From the NCBI RefSeq assembly GCF_034702125.1, contig NC_085869.1, positions 48,756,042-48,820,041 on the forward strand: a stretch of DNA of 64,000 bases, given 5' to 3'. Shown here piece by piece: positions 34,977-45,719 of this stretch. The notes beneath the pieces were generated by a model. That model made no database searches. It was not told the origin of the DNA and worked only from the letters and a program-made list of their open reading frames with translations. Position 1 is the stretch's first letter; the number at the start of each line of letters is the position of its first letter. Source of the DNA: Engraulis encrasicolus (taxonomy: Eukaryota > Chordata > Actinopteri > Clupeiformes > Engraulidae). The translations under genes were made by a program, and so were the position numbers.

Positions 34977-36422
34977 TTAGCACATGTCCATGATACGTCT
35001 CATGCTCATGAATCTCATGTTGGGGTATCCAGAGTTCCTCCAGTGTCTGTACTGTCCAGGGGGGAAGTACCACATTCTTCCTCTGTAGTGGGGATGCTCA
35101 TACATGAGCCAGTGCCCGTCCATCACATGGCAGGACATGCAGTCGGACATATGGTAGCGATACTTGATAGAGTCACAGTCGTTCATCAGCTCGTACATCT
35201 GACCACCAAAGTTCTCCTTTCCGTAGATCCTCATTCGGTAATTACCTCTGTACTGTTAGAGTAGGAGCACATGGAGGTCAAACATTATATAGCTGTAGCC
35301 TAAAATGTAATGTCTTATATTGCATATTGTAGATATTGTAAAGTCATCTTTGAAATCATGATGCAATCACTGATCCAAAAAGTTAAAGGTATACTGTGTA
35401 AGATGCCAGAGTAGGTATTGCAACTACACTGTTCAGTGAAATTGTGCTGTCTACTGCCAAATTTGATCTTTTCATATTTAATATATACTAATTAATGAAC
35501 TAATATTTACTAGTATGACCAAAGTTCAGTAAGTATTTCAGCTAAAACTGCCTATTTCTGGAAATTCAAAATGGCGGACCATGGAGAAGATCCCCTTTTT
35601 CATGTATGAAAAGTGCAATTTACCCAGTCATAATAAATACTTAGAATTTGATTGTGGTGGTAAGTATTCATGAAAAGGGTAACCTTAGTGAATGGGCAGC
35701 ATGAATTCAGGAAATAAGCTGCTAAAAATATTACACAGTGCACCTTTAAAGTCAGTGCTGAAATCTATCACAGAAAACTGACATCAAAGTTCAAAGCAAC
35801 ATATTTATCCTGTACACTAAGAATTGTACAACTACGGCTAAACAATGATTACCAAGGGAATCATGCGCCAGGAGTGAATGTCTTTCATTCCCATCCTCAT
35901 GAAATCCGGGTAGTCGCCCCTCCTCATGAAGTACTGGTTGCCCGTGTAGTTGCAGCGCTCATAGATCATCCAGCAGCCACTCTCCACCCTGCAGGAGTGG
36001 CAGCGGGTGAGGTGGGGAGAGAAATCGGCACAATCTCCATTCCAGTCATAAAAGCGACCCTGGAAGTTCCTGTCCTCGAAAAACGTGATCTGCGATTTAA
36101 AAAAAAGTAAAAAATTACTACTGGTAGTGATTTTGGAGGAGATTGTCTCTGTTGCCGCAAGTCTTTGTTGCCACACTATTAGGGATAGGCCTATTTGCAA
36201 TGTCAAGCTATTCCCGCACTTCTCTTATTGTTTCAAATGTAATTGCAGCTTGCTTTGCTATAAAAATACAATATTCACAAACCACTAATAAATAGGCACA
36301 ACACAAACCTTTTTATATATTGCCACAACTAAATAAATTAAATAAATTAAATAGTATTATTATTACACTTTCTAATAATTTGCAGTATGACTTTGTGAAA
36401 TTCATTATCTTACCTTCCCCAT
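34977..36422 (-). CDS. crygm: Gamma-crystallin M2-like, gene 4 (three exons)
   Basis: Exon 1 36414-36422 (Met-Gly-Lys, donor GTAAGA), exon 2 35853-36089 (79 codons, [11 protein letters not shown]), exon 3 34977-35252 ([10 protein letters not shown] to M-D-M-C). The product has 173 residues. The N-domain is two codons shorter than in genes 1 and 3, with R-M-G-M replacing the Trp-rich S-M-W-G-W stretch, as in crygm2-type proteins. Oddities are Y-G-K-E-N-F instead of Y-E-R-E-N-F at the start of the third Greek key, and H-S-W-R-M in place of the usual R-S-C-R. Intron 2 (600 bp) carries a family B MITE at 35385-35747. A poly(A) signal lies at 34897-34902. The promoter matches those of genes 1 and 3 for about 350 bp although the coding sequence is less alike. 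Confidence 0.92.
35385..35747. mobile_element. MITE family B, copy 2, in intron 2 of gene 4
   Basis: Starts aaaggtatactgtgtaag, ends ttacacagtgcaccttt (inverted ends). It shares interior words with the copies at 18252-18599 and 37654-37921. Confidence 0.8.
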
Positions 36423-36481
36423 GGTGAGGAGTGATTATACGTATCGTTCTGCTGGCTGGCCATCGCATTGCACTGGGGGAC

Positions 36482-36532
36482 ATTTTATACTGACCCTCCT
36501 ATAGCTTTGTTTCAAAGACCTATAGTCATCAG
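36482..36532 (-). promoter_or_regulatory. Gene 4 promoter: TATA, inverted Sox pair, Maf-like half-site
   Basis: TATAAAAT (minus strand) is at 36482-36489. CTTTGTTTCAAAG, identical to gene 3, is at 36505-36517. TAGTCATCAG is at 36523-36532. About 15 bp between TATA and the Sox pair are missing relative to genes 1 and 3, so the factors would sit 1.5 helical turns closer. Confidence 0.68.
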
Positions 36533-36609
36533 CTCAATCCGGTTGTACCAGGCCTTTTACCCAAACCAGAACCTGAAGGGTTATTATTTGGTATTGAATG
36601 CACTGGAGT

Positions 36610-37230
36610 TGGAAAAAATGGCATAATTCTATATTGTGTGGTTGTACAGTGTGGAATATTCCCCGAACAATGAGCTGCTTGAATATGAACTGTTTGTGTG
36701 AAATGTGCCTGATGCTCGTGCATGGCTAATGTACACATAGTACACAGGAGTTCAGGTCAAATGATCAGAGTTGGCTATCTGTGATGCTCACTCCAACTTA
36801 CTGTGTGGTACAGTACGCAGCTATTGCTCTATTGCACTTTCTGTAAGTCAGTGTTCTGACTTTGCCATTGAAGGGCTCTCCCCTTCCTTAACCCTGGTCC
36901 CTGAAGGGGAAAATGGTGTGTTTTTATTCTCTTTTTGTTTTGTTAAGTCTGACTGTTTACCCGTATATGCTAGCAAAGTAATTAAAAACTGTTTGACAGA
37001 AGTGGATGAAACTAAGATAGAAAAGATAGAAAGATATTCAGTCTGTCCTTAATGAAAATTGGGTCCAGGTTAACTCCATCAAATAGTTGAACAGGCTAGA
37101 GTGACCAGTTTTGTTATGCTTGGCTAGAGTATTGTTGTTCTGACAGTTGTTTTGGGATCATTGTCAGGAAGGTGAATGCCCTTTGTATTCTTCAGTTGTC
37201 TTGTACAGGTTTTTCCCTTAAGATGGGTAT
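36610..37230. other. Stretch upstream of gene 4, no gene seen
   Basis: The part to about 36750 resembles the far-upstream sequence of genes 1 and 3. Beyond it nothing is recognised. Confidence 0.4.
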
Positions 37231-37440
37231 ACTGTATAGCAGTACTTGCTGTAGCCCCACAGCAAGCTGTAGCCCCACAATCCACCAATGGAACACAGTA
37301 ATAGTCATTGAAAAGAGTTTGCTACCATACAGGTAGTACTACAGCACTTTGACATTGCACAGTAACTTAAGTAATACATTATGACTTGGTCCTTGCCATT
37401 CTGGTAGCAGCTTATTTTTAACAGGGCCTGTGCCTCAGTG
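37230..37440 (-). mobile_element. LINE-derived repeat fragment
   Basis: Shares the words cattatgacttggtc and ttgccattctggta with 29700-29740, inside the antisense LINE fragment. Short, non-coding. Confidence 0.5.
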
Positions 37441-37653
37441 AATTAGTCTTCATTATTGGCAGAACCTGAAATCCAATTTTTTTTATTTGCCTTCAACGTT
37501 AGTTGTTCATAGGTGGGAAAAAAACATTCTCAGTGCATGCCATTGTTGTGACCACTTAGAGCGGCCGGATCTCACAGATTTATGGGAAATGTGGCCTTAA
37601 CTACAGTAATCTGTGGAAGCATCACAGAATAATTATAATTCAGTAACAATTTT

Positions 37654-37921
37654 AAAGTGGCACTGTGTAGGATGGTGGACAGAGAAGTTATTGCAACTAT
37701 GCTGCTCATTGAAACCTGCCTATAGCCAAATTTGTTCATTTTATGAATATTTCCGAAATAATAAAGTTTACTAATATGACCATAGTACAGTTTTCCCACA
37801 CATACTGTAATGAATTTACAATTGTATGGTGGTGGTAAGTATTCATGACAAAGCAAACAATGTGAATGGGCAGCATGCATTCTGTAACTAAACGACTAAA
37901 AATATTACACAGTGCACCTTT
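37654..37921. mobile_element. MITE family B, copy 3
   Basis: Starts aaagtggcactgtgtagg, ends ttacacagtgcaccttt. Shorter than the other two copies because of a central deletion. Confidence 0.78.
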
Positions 37922-39040
37922 AAATCATGACAGACTGAATAGACGGAAAATAGAGAGAATCAACGTTAAGGGGAGACCATTGCCATGTTGTAATATTCTG
38001 TGAGATTGTGTTCATACACTATATACTTGGACTTTCTACAAACTTTTTTCTGTGCTACATGTTTAGGTTACCCGCACGTCCAGACGCCCGAGAAAAAACT
38101 TGTTCATACATGTAGATGTCCATCGATCACATGATTCCATTCGATTTTTTTTGTTTTCTAGCTCAGATGTCAACGAATACTATCACTGTGACCTTGGGGG
38201 AAAGTTCACATCATATTTTGAGATTTTTTTTTCTGTGAAATTATACAGTATACATACAAAACTTTGTTTTAGACTCACAGGTTAACTGTTCGAACCGGCA
38301 GTGGTATGACACCACCTTTGTGCCCCAGGTAGATTCCCAAAGCTGTGTTCCACCCTGAGTGCCAGATTGTGGCTATTATAGGTGGTTGAACATACCGTAC
38401 ATACTTTGCATATCAGGTGTAAATTCAACTTAAAACTGGGGAAAGGCTAATGGGATAGGTGTGAAATATCTTCAACATTGTATGTGCTCTTCAGAGTGGA
38501 ATAGGGTAAAATGTTATGTAGTTTGTAGCATGATCAATCATAACATTGTTGGAATGTTTTTCTATTCTTTGTAGTATATCACTGCAGCCTGGTGTGTTGT
38601 TGCAGGTATAAAATTGATGATAATAATGTTGAACCTACATTTTGAGAGGCCTAAGCTTGTGAAAGATGTCCCCACAAATGATGTTTTATAGATACCTGTT
38701 TGTTTGTTTGTATAAAGGACAGTAAGTGTGCTGATAAAGTGACAACAGCACTGCATGGAAAGGAAATCCGCATTTGAGTGACATACTGTATTTACTGTAC
38801 CCTTACAGTAATTACTTGGCTTTGTAGGTTCGAAGTAAGGGAACCTTACCATACCATACCCTTACCATATCTTTTCAGCTTTTTTCTTTGTTTTACTGCA
38901 GGAAGTCTAGTGGCGTAAGTGAGTATAGCATCAGTATCACATGGTTTGGAAGATGTTAGGAAAGTATTCTGTCTCTGCTCTTGTATGACAGGATCAGTGT
39001 ATTTATAAAAAGCATGAAAGGCAGAAATATCTTGATAAAC
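37922..39040. other. Intergenic stretch, no gene seen
   Basis: AT-rich. A short run of taccataccatacc at about 38847 is the only pattern noticed. Confidence 0.4.
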
Positions 39041-39053
39041 AAATGAGTTGTGT

Positions 39054-39059
39054 TTTATT
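39054..39059 (-). terminator. Poly(A) signal of crystallin gene 5
   Basis: AATAAA on the minus strand, about 98 bp past the stop codon. Confidence 0.65.
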
Positions 39060-39156
39060 AGTCTATTTTGGCAGACCATTTTGTGGAAATCCCACAGACT
39101 CATTTGCAACACAAAAAAGTGATTTGCTGATCAATCAAGTAATACAGACTGAGACT

Positions 39157-40011
39157 TTAACACACGTCAGTGATGCGCCTAATGCTCATGAATCTGTAGC
39201 CCATGTTGCTGAAGCTTCTGTACTCTCCAGGAGAGAAGTACGACATCCTTCCTCTGTAGTGGGGCTGCTCATACATGAGCCAGTGACCATCCATCACGTG
39301 GCAGGAATTACACTCGGACATACGGTAGCGATCCATGATAGAGTCGCAGTCATCCATCATCTCGTGCATCTGACCACCAAAGTTGTCCCTCTCGTAGATC
39401 CTCACTCTGTAATTTCCTCTATACTGTAAAAATGAGAAGACATGGGAAACATTAAAGATTAAAAAAATAAAAGAATTATCCCATGAAATCCACAACAATG
39501 ATTAAAATAAATATGTCTGCAATACAGAAACACTTCTTCATGGCATACAGTAGATACTAATATGATAAAGCACCGTGGATAACATGACTAAGCAGACATT
39601 TGGCCAGACATTAATGTGATAAACATTGATTATACCATGGGGATCAGGCGGCAGGAGCGGATGTCGCTCATTCCCATTCTCATAAACTCGGGGTACTCGC
39701 CCCTCCTGAGGAAGTACTGGGTGCCCATGAAGCTGGAGGTCTCATAGATCATCCAGCAGCCACTCTCCACCCTGCAGGAGCGGCAGTGGGCGAGGTAGGA
39801 GGACATGTCATTGCAGTCGTTCATGCACTCATAGGAACGACCCTGGAAGTTCCTCTCCTCGTAGAAGGTGATCTACAGAACGAAAGGGAAAAGCCTGGAA
39901 GTTAACAAAAGCTGTTTCTGTATGCACTAGAGCCCATTTTGGCTCCTGACTACAGTTGAATGTACAGTTATACAGGGGTTTTGTGTTCACACCGTACTGT
40001 ACCTTGCCCAT
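39157..40011 (-). CDS. crygm: Gamma-crystallin M2-like, gene 5 (three exons)
   Basis: Exon 1 40003-40011 (Met-Gly-Lys, donor GTACAG), exon 2 39636-39872 (79 codons, [11 protein letters not shown], acceptor TGTAG, donor GTATAA), exon 3 39157-39423 ([10 protein letters not shown] to T-D-V-C). The product has 170 residues, the shortest in the cluster. The fourth Greek key lacks three codons relative to gene 4 (N-M-G-Y-R-F-M where gene 4 has S-G-Y-P-N-M-R-F-M). The intron acceptor TAG abuts the first exon 2 codon, so exon 2 must be extended upstream of its first Met to the splice site. A poly(A) signal lies at 39054-39059 and a TATA box at 40072-40079. It faces away from gene 6 across a 3.1-kb gap. 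Confidence 0.92.
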
Positions 40012-40071
40012 GTTTGTAGAGTTGTGGACCTGGGAATCTATCCAACTGCCTTTTTGCGGGCTGACAGAAGC

Positions 40072-40079
40072 CTTTTATA
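40072..40079 (-). promoter_or_regulatory. Gene 5 TATA box
   Basis: TATAAAAG on the minus strand, about 61 bp upstream of the start codon. I do not see the CTTTGT pair of genes 1, 3 and 4 here. Confidence 0.6.
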
Positions 40080-40099
40080 TCTCGATCGGACAGCGATGG

Positions 40100-42940
40100 G
40101 TTTTGTTATTTAAATGTCCTTAATCCTGATGAATAAGCAAGATCACAATTTTTAGAATACACAAGCGCGAGAAGCACATGAATTTGTACTCATTGTGTAA
40201 TCAAACTAGAAATGATATCCACGGCTCACTGTAACAGCAAATATAATTGTAATACATTCTAAACAAACAGGGTAGAATAGTGTACTTTTACAACTAGGCA
40301 TGTGAAATAGAGCACAAAAACAAGTGCTTTATGTTTTTTACAAATCAGAAACAAAACTTGTTACATGTTAACCAGTCTCTTTTCCCTAAGTCAGGCTGGT
40401 TTAAAACAATAGTTTCAACAAATCCCCTTGCTTTATACTGACATTTAGACTTTGTTTATTTTATAAGCTGTCAGAGTGACCCGGCATGATTGTCATAAAA
40501 AAAAGGAATGAAACCATTAAGTAAATTGTTAAGGACACGTGCTAAAATGTTATTATGTTCATCACTTGTAGGTATGTTATACAAGGAGAGAATGCCTAAC
40601 TTGAGCATGCCGATTTGCATGCTTGCTCCTTGGAAATGCTTGTGATTCCTTTTATTGTTTCAAGCTGTTATTATGACATACACAACATGTAACTTGTCAT
40701 TAAAAGCAAACATATAAACTGTATTCTTTACAAAATAAGTAACCCGAGAGTCAACAAACTTTGAAGTAAACGTTTATTATTTCAAACTAATAATAATGTA
40801 TATTATAACAAACTGTTGATTTAAAAATAAGCATGGGTTTCAGGACAACTACCTATAGGAGGAGTATTTTTTTAAGAATATGTTTTGACTATGGCTGATT
40901 TTCTTATGGATTCCTCGCGTATCATGGGGTAAAAAAATCAGGAAATTAAGTCTGTATCATATATCAAAACTAATGGTCATTGACAAAATGTGTATGAAAA
41001 ATATAGGTGTATATGAAAACTACCACAGGGAGCATGAAGCAGCCTGAATACTGTAGATAACATGGGAAGATGTTTTGATCCCTTAATTGGCTAGTATGTG
41101 ACTGACCAATAAGAGTAAGGGAACATTCAAGGATTGAAGTGTCATTTGGCTGTTGCTGCATCAATCTAACAGCACACCAATTAGACCATTTCTGTCAGAG
41201 CCAGGGGCAATGACCCAGTTTTTGTAAGATGACCCAGTTATTATTTTTTATTGTATATTTTTACTAAAGTCTGCTTTGACTTATATTATGCCACCTCAGG
41301 TGACAAACTCATGCCAGTAATCCTGTTCATGTCAGGTAACCATCAAAAACACAAGTGCTCAGATATTTTTGTCTTTTATACACCTGCCTCCTTCAATGGA
41401 AAAGACAGGTACTGTATGTCAGAAGAGAAGATCGAATGAAGGGGAACAAGATGCATGATGTCTTCCGCAAATCAACTGAAATCGCCAGTCTTTAATGAAA
41501 AAGAGGGTCTTCATTATTATCAGCGTTGTTTGTGGTGATGGTGGTTGTGATTACATACGTATCAACACAACATACAGGTATAGCACAACCTAGCAAAAAT
41601 ATTGTAATGATGATAAACATGACTGAATGAATAAAATGAAGTCAGTGATTCACAAATTAAATCTTGGTATGTACATACATTAAAAATATATATAATAAAA
41701 ACAACCCTTGGATGAGTCTGTTTTAGACTATGACATGTAATTGTTCTCTATTAACACCATTACATTTTACAATAAAAGCTATGATCTTGAAAAATCACAA
41801 TATTCTTTTCAACAATGAGATCACACACAGTCTTGCATGAAGAAAACCATGATAAATTTGCTTTGTGTTGTGTCCGGGCAATATGATATTATTTAAGAAC
41901 AATGTCAAGGACTATGTGACATTTAGCACATTCTTGGTCAGTCCAAGTTCACATTTACAATGTTTATTCATAACAATGCAATAGACAATTAAAAAGACCC
42001 TCTGACTTCATATTTACTGCTCATCTGGGTCAGGTAATTTTTTACGCTTTTCCTGCCATTCCACACCTTTTAAGTGTTTTATCCTGGTAGTGGAATGGAG
42101 GCTCTGAGAGTTGCCATGTGCAGAATATGGGATGCCACCTCTGATTTAGGGTGATTGTAAAAAAATAATTTATGCTGTGATGTGAACCAGTGATCATGTT
42201 TACCATTGTTTTGGACGCCATCTGTTGAAAGAGTATGAAGCAAACGTTGTACTCATTCAGAGCAGTCATCGGTAACATACATTCCAGATATGGATTTCAA
42301 GTTCATGCCTAAAATTCCGAAGGAAAGATCTTCATAATACACAGATCAATTCTCAAGGAGCTGTTTAAATATGTTGCCAGTTTGATGCCACATCCCTACT
42401 GGCAGTAAGGTTTTGCTAAAAAAAAAAAAAAAAGATGTGGAACAATGCTATAAACATCTTGGGGTAATACTCCTTATTTCAAATTACATGTTTTCTTTAT
42501 TTCACTAAGTACCAAAGGATCGCTCATGGGGATATAACACAATTATGAAACAACACTGTACCACAGCATGTAATGATTTTCTCCAACATACATAAATGTC
42601 TCCATCGTAAAAACAGTTAAGGAATTGCATTACCTTTCCGATGACAAAAAGATACTGCAACTACAGAAAATATTTTACATGCATGACAGTGAATACAATG
42701 TAATACCGTACAAAAAAATATATCGGACATATTAGCTGCCTACATCTTGCACTAATTAAAAATGTTTAACAGTGGTCCTATACATCAGTGCTATGGTTAG
42801 CATGTAAACATTCACTAATATGAATTACACATGCCATGCATGAACAAACAATGGACACTGACAGACTGAGATGAGACTCTACACTATCACATTACATCCC
42901 CAGGGCCAATTGTTTGATCGAGTCATTACTTTGCAATAGA
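40100..42940. other. Divergent intergenic region between genes 5 and 6
   Basis: No coding exon recognised. It holds the upstream regions of both divergently transcribed crystallins, so shared lens enhancers could lie here. A run of about 15 A is near 42418. No transposon end was identified. Confidence 0.4.
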
Positions 42941-42964
42941 AATCAAACCAACCATTTTGCTGAT

Positions 42965-43032
42965 ATGCAAATCGAGCTCATTTGCCTAACAAAGACTTTC
43001 GCTTGTCGGCATATTCTGCTTTTTGATATAAA
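42965..43032 (+). promoter_or_regulatory. Gene 6 promoter: POU octamer, Sox site, TATA
   Basis: A perfect octamer ATGCAAAT is at 42965-42972, ACAAAG at 42989-42994 and TATAAA at 43027-43032. All lie within 120 bp upstream of the start codon at 43085. Confidence 0.5.
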
Positions 43033-43084
43033 CCTCGACTGCTCTGCAGCTGGAGAAGGTGAGCAGTTCAGCAACTGTGGAAAA

Positions 43085-44336
43085 ATGGGAAAGGTAAGTC
43101 TCATTCCTCTCTTAGCAAATATACAGCTTAACTAATAAGAAAAAAATCAAAACAGTTGGCATGACAAAAAAAATTGAAGTTACAAATAAGTAACGAATAT
43201 GTAAATGGTGATTATTCTGCAGACTGATTCAGGTAGAAGCTTACCAGGGTCTGTCTCCCCACCCACTTCTTTTCAGATTGTGTTCTACGAGGAGAAGAAT
43301 TTCCAGGGCCACAGCCATGAATGCAGCAGCGACTGCCCAGACCTGCACTGCTACTTCCGCCGCTGCAACTCCGTCAGGGTGGAGAGTGGGTGCTGGGTCC
43401 TGTACGAGCGTCCCCACTACAAGGGCTACCAGTACATCCTGAACCAAGGAGAGTACCCAGACCACCAGCAGTGGATGGGCTTCAGTGACAGCATCAGGTC
43501 TTGCCGCTGTATCATGAACGTAAGATCGCCTGATGAGCCGTGATCCATCTCGTTGTTGCACAAACAGTGGTGTGAAAAAATGTAATGCATTTGTTTGCGA
43601 TGGTAAAATCAGTGTGGATATTCACTTTAGGCTAGTGGGAATATTGCTAGTCGGTCCATTACTGAACTATGTTGAACAGTCTTCTTTGTTAAGCCATATT
43701 TACAGTATATTAACAGCAATAACCTTACCATTTATCAGAACATGTTAGTTGTGTGGCATGAAATAACTTCATCAGCCGATTAATGTCCTGAAATATCGGA
43801 CCAGAGTGTGAGGCAGTGGGCTGCTTAAATGGCATGCAAGTGGGCGCACCAGCCAGACATAATGCAGAAAAAATCCAACGGACAATAAGAAGAGATAAAA
43901 GGCTCATTTCTTGGCAGGAGTACGCTCAGGCACATTATCAGGGAGGGTGTCAGGAAAACTGCCAAGACGCCCCGAGGAGAAAGGGTCATATTAGGCTTCC
44001 AAGTTACATAACGCTGGAATTTCCCTGAATTGTTTTTTTTACCATTTCGTTATTTTAAAGGTGTATGGAAATACCTACAAGATCAGAATTTACGAGAGGC
44101 CAGATTTTGGAGGACAGATGGCTGAGTACCGTGACGACTGCCCCTCAGTCAACGAGGCCCTGAAGTTCCGTGATTTCAACTCCTGCGTGGTGATGGAGGG
44201 AGCCTGGGCCTTCTACGAGCAGCCAAACTACAGGGGGCGCCAGTACTTCCTGGAGAAAGGGGAATACCGCAACTACAGAGATTGGGGTGCCAGCTCTTCT
44301 GCTATCGGTTCCTTCCGCAGGGTCACGGAGTTCTAG
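43085..44336 (+). CDS. Gamma-crystallin, gammaS/M5/M7-like, gene 6
   Basis: Exon 1 43085-43093 (Met-Gly-Lys, donor GTAAGT), exon 2 43277-43519 (81 codons, [11 protein letters not shown]), exon 3 44061-44336 ([11 protein letters not shown] to R-V-T-E-F). The product has 175 residues in two domains. It is far poorer in methionine than the M-type genes and keeps the paired-domain tryptophans (C-W-V-L-Y, Q-W-M-G, A-W-A-F-Y, D-W-G-A). The tail D-W-G-A-S-S with S-F-R-R resembles gammaS and fish gammaM5/M7 rather than M2. The exon 3 acceptor is TTTTAAAG, without a pyrimidine before AG, but phase and length fit. A poly(A) signal lies at 44399-44404 and a TATA box at 43027-43032. The subclass is not settled from sequence reading alone. 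Confidence 0.92.
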
Positions 44337-44398
44337 AGCACCATGGTCTTCCTACGTTGGCTTTCAGAAAAATCATTTGTATGCCTTGCATACCAGCA

Positions 44399-44404
44399 AA
44401 TAAA
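44399..44404 (+). terminator. Poly(A) signal of crystallin gene 6
   Basis: AATAAA 63 bp after the stop codon of gene 6. Confidence 0.7.
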
Positions 44405-44815
44405 AACATTGTTTTGCTGCAACATGGAGTTTTGTAATATTTTATTTCAGTTTGAAGAGGATGTAAAAATTGTGTAATACTACACATTTTTTGTCCCAAA
44501 ATCAGCATGCAGTATATGTCGTCTTGACAAAATAATGTAGCAGTCGCAGTAATGACAAATTATCTTCAGCTGAGTCTCAGAAGACTTTAGCAAACCGTTT
44601 ATAACCTCAGAAAGATGACAAGGTTGTTCAGGTATTAATTTAGGCCCTATGTTCTTAAAATATGAAGCTGTGACAGGAAAGATTTGCGACATGGATGCGT
44701 GCATGGGTGTACAGTTTGCTGCGCATAGCATCCAATGAGGTTGAGCATGAAGTGCTCAGTCATGCTCAACGTTGTCGGCTGCCAGCTGGAGGGCATTAGA
44801 GGATAATGAGGCAAA

Positions 44816-45185
44816 ATAATACCATCACCACCCCACTCCCACCCCAGTCCACAATAATACCATCACCACCCCACTCCCACCCCAGCCCACAGTAATGTCA
44901 CCACCCTCACCACCACTCTACCATTCCAGTCCACAATAATACCACCCCCACCACCACTCTCCCCCTAGTCCACAATAATACCACCCCCACCACCTCACTC
45001 CCACCACAGCCCACAGTAATGCCACCACCAGCATCACCACCACTCTCCCCCCACAGCCCACAACAATACCACTACCATTCTACCATCCCAGCCCACAATA
45101 ATACCACCACCCCTCTCCCACCCCAGGCCACAAGAATACCACCTCCAACACCGCCATCCTCATCCCAGCCCACAATAATAGTTCC
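44816..45185. repeat. Degenerate C-rich minisatellite
   Basis: About ten imperfect units of 30-40 bp built from cccacaataataccacc and ccactcccacccc words. The long Pro-rich frame across it is an artefact of the repeat. Confidence 0.85.
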
Positions 45186-45719
45186 AACACTACCACAACC
45201 CCTTTCCCAACAGGGCACAACCACCACACCACACAGGTTAATTTCGAGGCAGATCGCCCTAAAGACAAGCTATTCCACTCCACAGTCTTGCACCAAACTG
45301 AGGAAAAACAGATATGGTCCTAAACTTTCATCCTTAGTCCACACAATGGATTCTTAATGTTATAGTCATAATAAGTTAACATAAAGACAGACATAAAGAC
45401 TGTTTTTTAATAGTGGCAAATAAAGATACCACGATAATGCACCGTGACTTTAAATGTATTTTAAAAAAGAAACTCTGTACAAATGACAGGACAGCATAAC
45501 TTTCTCCATTTACCACCAATTTCAAGTATTTCAATTGGCTTTAAATTTCACTTTTGTATATTCAAGAACGATAGTTTGTCCTATTCATGCACCATGTTGA
45601 ACTAATCTTGTCTGTCACCCACTTTGAAATTATAGGGTAGAGTAGAGTACAGTAGAGTAACTTTATTAATCCCAAGATGGTGTTAAGCAACCCACACATA
45701 TTATACACATTGCAATATA

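Noticed and set aside
45019..45357. Proline-rich 112-codon frame
   Set aside because: It is the reading frame of the C-rich minisatellite, without signal, start context or conservation.
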